A stretch of DNA of 64,000 nucleotides from Phoronis australis. Lineage: Eukaryota; Phoronida; Phoronidae. This document shows positions 13,001 through 25,000 of the stretch, piece after piece. Under the pieces are notes generated by a model. The model saw nothing but the letters and a program-made list of their open reading frames with translations. It did no database searches and had not been told where the DNA came from. How positions within the stretch are numbered: the first letter of the stretch is position 1; each line of letters opens with the position of its first letter. The stretch spans positions 68,015 through 132,014 of the forward strand of contig NMRA01000761.1 in assembly GCA_002633005.1 (NCBI GenBank). Reading direction: 5' to 3'. The position numbers and the translations under genes are program-made.

Positions 13001-16000
13001 GCATCGGTCATTTACAAACACGCAACAAAATTTTGAATGTTTTGGAAATACAGGGAATGTTTGAAAAATGGAAACATGACAATTTTTGTTCGAATTTGAG
13101 GAAACTGTACCGTAACAGATTTCAGCTGAATTCCTGCAATGGGCTCTGAATTTGAATGCAACATTTACCAATGATTGATTGATACAAAATCAAATTGCTT
13201 TGGCAGTGTGTGGATGAAAAGGATTTTCGATCATTTATTGTCTTTGTCAGTTGCTGTGTCTTCTTGTCTCTGTGACTGACAGTTTCCATGGTTACATTCT
13301 TGCAATTATGATACATTCGCGTGTATGTCCTTTCAGAACTATGGGTGACAAGACGGGGCAGGCAAAGGCTAGTGGTAACCTAGGAAACACACTGAAGGCA
13401 CTTGGCAAGTATGACGAGGCTGTTGTGTGCTGTCAGCACCACCTTGAGTTGGCGAGAGACCTCAACGACAAGGTCTGTATATCGCTGTTTAATTTTCCGT
13501 GTTTTGTCTCATTCAATTTTTAACTGCCTTAAGTTTATATGTTACTGGGGTCACCTCTTGCAATCTTTCCTGTGTAAAGATCGATAAAAACTCAGTGACT
13601 TTGGGAATAACATTGATATAATGTCTCTCGTAAGCTCGAAAAATATTTGTTTGAAGTCATGTTGTATTGGTTTGTTTATAACTGTCTGAAATTTGAAAGA
13701 AACTTCATACATTTTTGTCATAATTTAAGACTGCATTTTCTTATTATTTACCTGCCAACAATGAAAAGTAGTTAAGTTACTTATTAAGCTTTTAACGGGT
13801 CTCATAATATTCCTCACAGTGATAGGATTTGATTTCCAATGGCATCTCAATCAGCAGTCCCCTCAACCACAAGCAAATCTCTGTCAAATAGCACAGGTCA
13901 GCATCATCTATTGCTCACTAAGGAAACCAAACATTTTGGTTTGTTCTTGTCCCTTTTCAAAATGTCGGCTGATGAGTACCTGCTATAACTGCCTATCACA
14001 GTGAACACCTTTGCCAGTACCGAGATTTTCCGTAGATAAGCTCATGGGCGTGTATTAAGAAAATGAAAATTATCAGGCATTTTAGTAACACCAAATAAAA
14101 GCCCGGGCGTTTATTCGGAAAGGGCAGCGTGAAAACGGAAATTCTTAGTTCCCTGACATTTTTTTATTAAAACTTTTTAAAATTTATGTTAATAAATTCA
14201 TAGTTTGCTAACACTTTGTTCGTTTTTATAAATGATAAATGCTCCATAAAAGTGAATTTGCCACTAAACGTTTATGCTGAGTGGGCTTTTAAGAGAAGAT
14301 GTTCCGAAAAAATGCCCCACTATGCGGACACTTGACACCAGAAGTTGGAACGCGAAATAGACACCCATGGGCGTTTATTCGGCATAACTTTCCAAATAAA
14401 TGCTCATGGAGATTTCATCGGGTGGGCTTATCTGCGGATAATCCCGGTACTCAGTGACCATGTCAATCACAACCGATTCAAAATTGAGTCTAGAATCGAA
14501 AAGGTTTCCTATAAATCAGTTCCTACCGCTTCTGAGAAAATTCCTTCGTGTGTGTGACTGATTACCTTGTTTCTGCTCCTATTTTGCCTGCAGGTCGGCG
14601 AAGCTCGCGCTCTCTATAACCTAGGCAATGTTTACCATGCCAAGGGTAAACACACGGGTCGATACACGCACCATGATCCTGGGGCCTTCCCCGATGAAGT
14701 GCGTGACTCCCTGCAGAGGGCAGCAGACTTCTATGAGTAAGTTCATTTCTTGATAGGACTTTGGACTCAACCTTTTATTTCCTGATTGTACACGGTTAAC
14801 TCTATAATTTGTTTCATTGTAAGCTCTCAATGTTTGTGTTTTATAATCCCACATACTTGGAGCGACTTTATCTGTAATGTACTGGCTGGTATCATTTGTC
14901 GTCTTTTTAATTGCATTTTTGTCATGTTTTAAGTAGTTGAGACCTGGTCAAATACTGTAACTGTTGGGCCAATAGGTGGCACTTGTCGCGTGTCCACGTC
15001 AGCACAGAGAGCTGAAAACAACCATTTGTAGTGTAATAGGAACAGAAATATATTCGAAAGTGTTATTCCATTCCATATACCCTTCAGCATGAAATCGTTA
15101 AAATTGCTAACCAGGAGCACGCTTATGAATAAAAAATTTTTCAGATTGTTAATTTTTTGCATGTTTCATATTTTTTTGCGCATGGTATAACGTGATTGGG
15201 GGGGAGGACGATGAAAACGGATATCATACCTTTGGTAAGCGTTTAAAGTATTTATGCATCTGGGATATTTCTCAATCCTGGGTTTTGTCATGGATTGCAC
15301 TTTTAGAAAACTTGGAAAACCAGGAAATGGCAAAAAAAATATGTTTCCATGATTGGAAATGAACAACTGAAAAATTTGTTGTAATTCAATTACGGAAATT
15401 ACTTATTAAGATAATTATGGAAAGTTAGTTCATTCATTCATTCAATTATGCTGAAGTACGATCAATAGCAAAATTACGTAATGCTATTACAGGCAAAACC
15501 TTCAGATCGTCCAAGAGCTGTGTGACCGGTCTGCCCAGGGTCGAGCGTGTGGTAACCTTGGTAACACCCATTATCTCCTTGGTAACTTCAGCCAGGCCAT
15601 CTCCTACCACCTGGAGGTGAGTGTCAAATGGTTGTAAAGAGGGTCAATGCTTGGTTTTGGAATCTGAAACCAGATGGCAGTCACCAATGGCAGACAGCGG
15701 CGACTCATAGAAAACTGGTGCTGGTTGTCATGTTTCTCCTTGCTTTCGTTGTTTTGGGTGTCCCTAATGTTGTGCATGACATAAAGAATCGGACAAAATG
15801 GTCCGGAATTCCCTGTCACAAAGGCTGAGTGCAATTATCATAATGCGCCGACATGCGACTAAATACAATCGCAATAGATCATCAGGATAGTTATAATGAC
15901 ACGTCATGACTGTGAATTGGTATTTTGTTCGATTACTGTAGGTGTCTGTACTCTGCTGGGCTCTGTACACTCTTTGGCTCTGTAGACTATTGGGCTCACT

Positions 16001-19000
16001 GTCGTTGTAAAAATCCAATCGCCGCCTACAAACTTTCCAGATTAGAGATAGGTTTCGTTTTCCCACATTATTCTTTTCACAAACTTCTGTTTTTTTACTT
16101 GCGTGGGGAGGGTCCATGCGGTTTGTATGCATATCAATTCATATTCGTCATTATTATCGGCCACACATGTTCTTGGTAAGGCCAAAAAAAACAGCGTGAC
16201 CTTAATTGATTAAGAGCAGGTTTCAATAGACAACCAATGCCTTTTTGTCGCCCTGCCCCCCCTCTCCCCCGAAACTTTGGAGTACCGTCAACTGTGTCAC
16301 TAGATGGGTGAAGCTGGCAAGTAATTGAGTCTTACACCACTTAAAGTCTGGTGTGGCGTTGGTTTAAAAAACATCACAAACGATGTCGCGTTACTGCATC
16401 AATTCTCAAAAAAACAGACCAGAATCAATAATGCTTTTTTGCCCTAATAGTGCTTTTGATGTCATAGAAAAATCAGGTTTATTTATTTATGTAGTGATGA
16501 CGCGATTTAAATCCACAGACAGGAATAGAAATGCACAACCTCACCACATTTTCAAAAAAATGCAGGCCTAGGACTTTTTACGATTCAGGTAACCAGGAGG
16601 GCAATTTAGCACTTGAAATTTTTACAATATTATGTTTTTCAATTATTCAGTGTGTTCTAACAATAGTTTCACCTATTGTATGCTCCCGGAAAGTTGAGAA
16701 AGATTAACATTTACGGCGTCCGTAGCGAGGTAATAAATTTTGAATTGCTTCATAATTGACAAAACTGTGAAAAGACAGTCTAATTATTATTATAATAATT
16801 ATAATTTATAATCATTTTTTTAATTTCATCATTTTGATATTATTTGACTCGGTCCAAAGTGTCAAAATGACATACTGAACAAGCAAGGAGTCGTGCATGA
16901 TGTGAAGTTGTAGGCCAGTGATTACAGCGTCTCAACCAGTTTCATACTCAGTTATTTCTGTATGTTCCCTCGAGTTTCTTAACTCCCTCAAGGGGGCAAT
17001 CATGGGCTCGCATTGATTCATTACGTACTTTCGTTGCTCTGGTATGTTTTCAGTTTATTACTGCTCATTAGTGACATCCAAAGTCTGTTTTGTCAATTCT
17101 TTCTACCAAAATCGATCTCATGTAAGAATGATCTAAAATCTATTACACTGTACCTTGGCCTCTAAGTTTTTTATCCGAGTAAAGTGACATAAATCTTATG
17201 CAAAATCTAACTGGAGCTCAAGATATTACCATAATGCAGCTGTACTGCTTAGATTACATGGTGTCAAGTACAAGTTAAGCTGCTGTAGTTGTGTTTATGT
17301 TGCCTTATATATTTACGTCAGTTGACAACGTAGATTTGGTGCACGGGGGGGGGGGGGGGGGGNCAGCACGAAACAGCATAGCACGGTTTAGTTTTGGTAA
17401 CTACATCGTCTGTTATACTGGACAGTAAGATAGATGCAAGAATTTCCCGTCACAATACACTAACCAGCAGCTGAGTTTGGTATGTTTAGAGGGTGGCGCC
17501 TCCTCTAGGATATTTCGTAAGGAAATATCAGGAGTTGCGAATCTGTTGTCTATAATCTATGATCATGCCAGAAGCAGTGAGATGGCATAATACTATTTTC
17601 CCTGTCATTAGGGGTACAGACTCGTCATGAAGATTTCTTCGAAGATTATTATTAGGAAATGTGACTTGACATCTTTTCCAGTTAGACAAGCAAGTATAGA
17701 CGGACTTTACTGACCGGAAGCTGGAGCAGACACTTATTGTTACTTAACTTGCACTAGACAAGCAACAGTCTGCTAGCAGTCACTAGCTTTGTCCCCCTGC
17801 GATCTTCATTTGGTTCGGAAATCCGGTCACTGATGGCTGATTTGGATTAGAAAAGAATGGCGTTTTGCATGTTGTAATCAGGGCCACTCGTAAAATGGTT
17901 CTAGTCCCCCTTAGTCTTCCATGACGGGTAGGACAATAGGTGGAGTATTTAATTTGTTTTCTCGTTTTTCATAGTTTGGGCATGCTCAGTGACACATATC
18001 ATTAACCGGGGGTGAGTTGAAAGGGGGTTATGAACCTACTTTAAGTAATGCTCACTGTTCGCAGATTTTGCTTTTTTGCCACCTCTTCATTTTGTCTCAT
18101 TAATGGAACTTGGAACAATAATCTAAACAGTGACATACCAGGCGTAATTGATACAGCTGAACACTGTCTAGTATTGATCCGTAAGTCTTTCTTGGCCTCA
18201 CCTAGAGGTACTGCGAATAATTAGTCTACACTCATTTGCATACTGTCAGTGTGTGATAATGTCTTTTAAATGAATACGATTCCTCAAACTATTAGCCGGC
18301 CAATAATTTATTCTCTGATATTAGGTCTGGTCTATTTAAATGCAAGTGACTCTGATTTATAAGATCACTTTGTCACCATGGAAATAATCAGATAGCATTG
18401 AAGTTTTTCTTTTTTTTAATTGATAGTTTTATTAAAAAAAAAATTCTATTAAGTGAACGACATCCAGATCTATTTGTGGGCAACACTGGGTGTCGCCGGG
18501 TATAGCTTTTTGCCAGCTTGAGTATTCCAGCTTTTATTCAAAGCTCATTTTACAAAAGACATTATCTGCATAAGTAATCACTTATAGAACTCTGTAGTTC
18601 TCTGTTGCGAAGGCTAAAATCATGAGCTGTTCTTTGGTCAGTCACCCAAAGGTGTCTCTGCCTGCAAACTGGTCTTATCCTGTTTCATGCCTCAGACGTA
18701 TAAAGCAGACTGGCATTCAATAAGTGAACTAGGAAAAGGAAATAAAATTTCCATCCTAGCTATCATCTAGTTATGGGTATCTATGAATGCCGACGAGAAT
18801 CAATAAATAGATAAACTGCTCTGCAAAAGTTATATTGTATTTAAGCTGGAAAACTGTGTTGATAAGACTGAAAATTGATTTTGCGGTGCTCTGACTTATT
18901 GCCAGTTGTCTAAGTGTTGTAGCCAACCAGTGAGGTGTGAGTTAACATTTCCAAAATTCAGGTAAACTTTTCTTAAAATCTCAGTTTTCAGATTTTTCAT

Positions 19001-22000
19001 AGCTTGTTTTCAGTAGACAGAAAATCTAATTTTTAGGGGGTGCTTTTGAATACTTTCAAACTGTATATTTTCCAAAGAACTCAGATGTTTCCGTGTACCA
19101 AAACACATACTTCATGTGCTTTCAGATTCATATTTTAATGAAAAAATCGGTCAAGTTATTTTACTTTCTGATCATACCAAAATATCTGTTAGTGAGATTT
19201 CATACTGTTCCATTTAGAATGTTGATACAGTCTGGTTGAAAACTGCTCTGTATTTCTGATTGTTTCTTGAAAGTTTGGTTAGTTCCTCTTGATGTGACTT
19301 CAGACTTGAACTGGACTTGATTTGGCAACCTGCAGGTCGCCAATGAGTCCTCAAGTTGCCACGTAGTTGCCAAAAATGTATCCAGGAGTCGGTATCATCA
19401 GGCAAAAACTGTGAGAGTCCCGTACATAATATGTGCACAGACAGGCAACATGAACTCAGCATATCGTTTCGGAAGGAGGAGGCTACACAGGCTGTCACGG
19501 TTGCTGAGCGTACAATATACTCCTTATTTTCTGTATAACTAGAAAAAAAACGGTAATAGTCGGATGTAACTTGCTAACATTTTGAGAACCAGTTTTCTAC
19601 ACTGAATAATGTTCATTAAACTGGTTCTCAAAATGTATACACATTACATCCGACTTTCGCGGCGAAAAAGGGCCTTGGAGGTGTCTCTGATGTTCCACCA
19701 GGCATTTGCTGAGTTTTTAGGAGCTTATATTTTGATTCTTTGATTCCGGTAATCTGTTGCTAACTACGTCACTTGTGAGAGGAGGAATTTTGCCGAGAGT
19801 TCCATCTTTTGATGGCCTTATTTTCCGTTTCGTTGTCCTGGGAATTTTTTACCAGGTCGCATTTGCCATAATTGAGATATTATGCAAAGCGTCGAGTCTC
19901 GAACTTAAGTCGGAAATTTGGTTTTACTATCCACAAAACTATTATGTCTCACTTCAGCAAACTATATGGTACAAAGTTGTTGAGATGTCAGTGTCAGTTA
20001 CCGACAAAGATAATTACTTGGCGAAATTTATCGCAAGTATGTTGCTCTTCCACTAAGTTTTTTTTTTCTTTTTTTTTGTTCGCACGATACAGGTCGCAAT
20101 TTTCGTCCGATCATCACGAAATTTACACATAACACGTACTTCCGGAAGTACTGGAAGCCTATTGTTTTTCGTCAATTCGGATCCAAAATGGCGGCTGTGG
20201 CGGCCATTTTGTTTCCATTTAAAGGTTCAAATGCTACATTTGTTTACGTAAAAGGCTAAGAATCGGCACAGGAAATGGACCGGAAGTTTGCTACAAGTAT
20301 ACCGGAAATTGTTTACTTCCGGTTAAAGATGGCGGAAATATCGGCGATCGCGCACCTCGATTTTGGCCTAAAAACGTTTTCTCCTGTAGAGGGCGCATTG
20401 TAAGACCAATTCCTTCGAATTCTAACAGGTATTAGTTTCTTATGACATGCTATTATACAAAGCTAAAAAACAGGAAGTTGCTTTCAAGATGGCGGATCTG
20501 GCGCATGTTGACCCATTTTCAGTCGTACTGGAGTGCGATTTTAAACAGGAACAGAAAAAGACGGGATTTTTTGCATGTGGATTCTTTGAAGTATATTCTT
20601 TCAAATGGTCTCTAACAATTTTTTTTCTCAGACTTACCGTTTTTGAGTTATTTGACTTTGAATTTCTTAAAGAAAAACGCAAAATTTAATTTTTTTCAAA
20701 AAATTTATGGAATTAGGCGATACCATCAGTTTAGATAGAATTTTGAACGGGCTTTCAGAAGATGTTTTCCATTTTTCGCTAGGACGTCTACTTTTCGAGT
20801 TATTGGAGATTATCTGATAACGCTGTTCCTTTGTTGAGCGCTCTTGCTGCATTGATGTTGGTTTATCTTCTATTGAACTAGACTGTAGCCTATTTCTTAT
20901 TGATTTATGACATCTAAGTTCGTCATATGAATGTTGTGATGTTGTTCATCATTGCCACCACCATCATCATTTTCGTCATCATCTTCGTCATCATCTCCGT
21001 CGTTGTCTTTTCCGTTAATTTTGCCAAGTGTCGCTCTAGACTGTAGCCTTTTTCTTACTGATTTCGGACTTCTACGTTCGTCATGTGTATGTTGTTATTA
21101 CTTCTTTTGTTCATCCTCGTTTATTTAAGTTCTTGGCTATGACGTGCTTATAATTTCTTGGCTAAACCTTTATTCAGTAACTGTCAAGTGCATGCACCAG
21201 ATCAAATTTCTGACAATGTCTTATGTGACTTTTATAGAAACACAATCATGATATCACCTTGCATTTGAAGTGGATCTTGTGATCTTTTAGCCTTGTCTCC
21301 CAAGTATATTTACTTCATGGAATAGGCCCTGAACTGCACCACCTCTTGGTCTAGTAGCTTACATAGAGCTCTCGCTGGTTCCCTCCGTGCTTAGCCCAGC
21401 CAGCACGCAGGTATCACGCAGTGGCACACGCTTTAGCATTGGTCGGTGTAACCTCGACAGTCATTGGTTAGCTTTACAACACCGTGAAAAAATGGCGGAC
21501 TGTGAACAATTTTGAGCCTTGTCATGCAAGTGGCGTCGCAGAAACTATTTCGTTTTTGCAGTGAGGTTTAATAGCCGCATGCTTGAAGCACATACATGTA
21601 CAATAAACACATATCTGGCCGATTTAACTGGTGTGTTATTCATACTGTATGAATACAGGACACTATTGTAAAAAAAAGTCATCGACAGTAGAAAGATGCA
21701 TTCCGAAAAGGTGCAATCGCAATTTCTAGGCTTCACATTTCCTGAATATAAATTTTAAGCACCGATTTGTCTGTACAACAGACCGCATTTATACTTCAGT
21801 CCATCAGTCATGCTAGTTTGTTTGCGTAAAGCGTTGCCTGTTGAGAATTCGACAAGCCAATCAGAAACGTAGGTGTAAAAAAGTTTCGCAAGAAAAATTA
21901 AGTGATACCTGCGTACTGGCGCGGCTACCGCCTCACCTAGCGGCACGCAAGGAACCAGCGAGACATAGAGCTGATAGCAACATCACCTTGTGGGGAAGTG

Positions 22001-25000
22001 GATAACCAGTAGTTTTCCTAGACCTTATAGCAGCGCCAACTCGTGGAGAACTGGAAGACCAGTATTTTTCATAGGCCTGATAGCACCACCACCTTGTGGG
22101 GAACAAAGACAGTAGATAGACTCAAGATAAGTGAAAATGAACTAGTAACTTCTAATCTGACAGGAACCAGTTTACACCTTTACAGTTGCATTTTGTCCTG
22201 TTTAGCTGCCTAAAAGTGTAAAATTGGTCTGCTAATACTCCTTTCGACGACAAGATTGTATTTCCCTTACTGAAACAAGGACATAGAAATCGTCACCCGA
22301 AAAAGTTTCAGAATTTATTGTGGTTGGTCTACTCGAAAATTGCGATTTAAAAATGATGCAGATACACATAGTGACTTGGGTTGCCGGCTGATTCGGCAAC
22401 AGTTCTAGATCTGGGCCCAGTTGCATGAAAGTTATATACCATATAGCAACAATGATGTCGCATTATCACGCGCCCGTTGTTATTGTTGAACAGTACACCT
22501 GACGTCATGCAACTATGAAACTCATCCAGCGGATAACTGAAGTTTTATGTAACCCAGCCCTGGAGGACACAGCAATTTTTAAACCTGTTAGTGCTTCAGT
22601 AAAGAATTCAACATGTGAAAGTTAAACAGGGGTGGAAATACTGCTCTATTAGGTTGAAAGAACATTTTGTTTCCATTTTCACAGAAGTTATTTAACAAAT
22701 ACCACCTTGTGGGGAACAATCCAGTGTGCTGTGAGACACGGAAATTGTTTCTGTCTGTATTCTGGTAGCATTAATTAGCACATTAATCTATCAAGCTCAG
22801 AGAATGCATTCCCTATGCCATGGTGACATTCGGTGACATTGTAGGCTTGTTCGCGAGAAAATTTCGCTGACACGTTGTGACATTTTGAGAATTCTGTGAC
22901 AGAATGAGTCAAGTAGTTTGTGTTTGTAGTATTTGTTGGGTTTACAGTTATTGTGTGCTTCATCAAGTGGTGGTTGTTTTTTCACAAATTGTAAAATTAT
23001 GGAATTCATAGTTATCGCTGGTAGTTATCGTGTCTTGCACCTGTGACAAAACCAAAGTTCATAATGTGACTTGTACATGCAAGACACCAAAAAGGGTGTG
23101 ACAATAATAATGAGACTTCCTGTCACATTTTGAAAATTTGAGATATGACAAATTATGACTTGCCATTAAAACACGAATCCATTTTGCGCATGTCAAAATT
23201 GTGTTATCTTTATTGTGTTTGGGTACTTCAAATCTCACTTTTTTGATTTTCACCCTTTCAGACATGCACATTCATTACCTCTTTCGTCTGCTCGTTTATT
23301 TAGCTAATAGACAGAATAAGTCCATGTAAATCAATAACACTACTTACTGTTATTAACTACAGGTGGCATTTTCAGTCCTGGGGCCAATTCAGATGCGCAA
23401 TATTATGCAAATTTGACTCTGGCGCGTTGTGAAACCATTTCCTGTACCATCAGTGAAGTGAGATGATTCATTATTTTTTACGATTTCTTACATTGGAGAG
23501 GTATCGAAAATTAAGGTGAGGACAGACATATAACAATCATGTGGAGATACAATCAGATATCGATGGTTTCCAAATCAAAAAACTTTTTATTCTCCTTTGA
23601 GATGTTGAGGTTATTTACTTGCTGTCAATGAATTAGCAATGAAGTTAGGAAAAACAGTGGCAGCTAAAAGAAAACACAAAGTGGCCATTTTTTCCCTGTC
23701 ATAACGGCTGAGGGCAACTGGTACTCTACCATGTGACGGTAGAGTGTATGCTGATTTGACCGCCACAGAAACAATCCGTTATGTTTGGGAATCTCAAACA
23801 GATCTTGTGATATCGGATGTTGCGTGCTGCAAATGCAGACGACCGATAATCTGTATTTATTGGAACACCCGTTGACACACTGTTTCACGTGAGAGTCGCC
23901 GTTTCTATCGGAAGTTACATCGATCAAACCTAATACATATGCACGCTGTATATTGAGTGTATGAAGTTTTCTATTAACTTAAATATTCCAAGTCTGCGTC
24001 AAACCAAAGATGGTTCTATATTCCAGGTTGGAAATTCCTTGAGAGCCAGGTCAACTGTGTTTGATCATGGGTCGAGCTATATTGGGGGGGGGGTTATCGT
24101 GCAACACATAATTTTGAATTCCAGATGAAACTGTGTCCCAGAGTTCTTAATATTGACTCTCGCATAACTTATTGGCCAGGTCTGTACGCATTTTGTGTCT
24201 GCATGATGTCAAATAAAAAACAGCCACGATAGTGTCTTGGGACGCCAGGAAGTCCAATAACTAACTGTTATGAGCAATTTGAATAATTAGACAATGAACC
24301 GCAGAGAAGGTCTGTTACAGGACAGTTCACAGATTTTCATCCAACTGGGCGCAAATGGAGTTGTCGACCTGTTGGAAATAACAGTTGAGTGGCGTAATGT
24401 GTTCAATATTTTCTCTTGCAATGTTACCTTTAAAATATGTACCTGTTATGCCAGATCCTTTGTTTTTCTTCCGTTTTCGTCAGTTTCAGTGTAAAAACGA
24501 AACCCTGCTTAATTTACGAATAACACTTTAGCATGTGGTGAATACATTGAATGTAGATGCCTATCCTGGATCGCATTGAGAGACATACTAATTGAAACAA
24601 CTTTTAGCAGACCGTTGTTTTGTCTAGATAGATTTGGCTAGATGGCTCTCATTCATGGCTGACACGGATAAAAAATTGTGACTTGTGCTGTGTATTGTCC
24701 ATTATGCTTTGGTTCAGACGAATGCGTTATCAGTCGGTCCACTACAGACAATACGACATCACACGTACTGATTTTGATTGGGAATATTCTAAAAATAATT
24801 TCCTTATCCAAACCTGGAATGTAATAATACTAAACATCTCTTGCAATAATAGGAAGTGATATGGAGAACTAACAATTTTTGTAATATGGGTAATTTTCGG
24901 ATATAATGTGCCCGCATTTTGAGACCGGTTTCTCCACTGAATAAGGGGTATCATATTAGTTGTCAAAATGCAAGCACTTTACATCTGACTATTGCCATAG

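Larger units (their letters stand above)
7094..13336. other. GPSM intron 1
   Basis: A 6.2-kb intron. It holds the 2.6-kb TIR-bounded element (7560-10162), a Y-rich/AT-rich stretch, a degenerate tandem repeat near 11018-11400 (related blocks starting around 11018, 11153 and 11351, e.g. TTCATGCTGAAAGATGTGAAG), and one copy of a dispersed repeat (12474-12593). I see no gene: the open frames are short and unrecognised. Confidence 0.8.
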
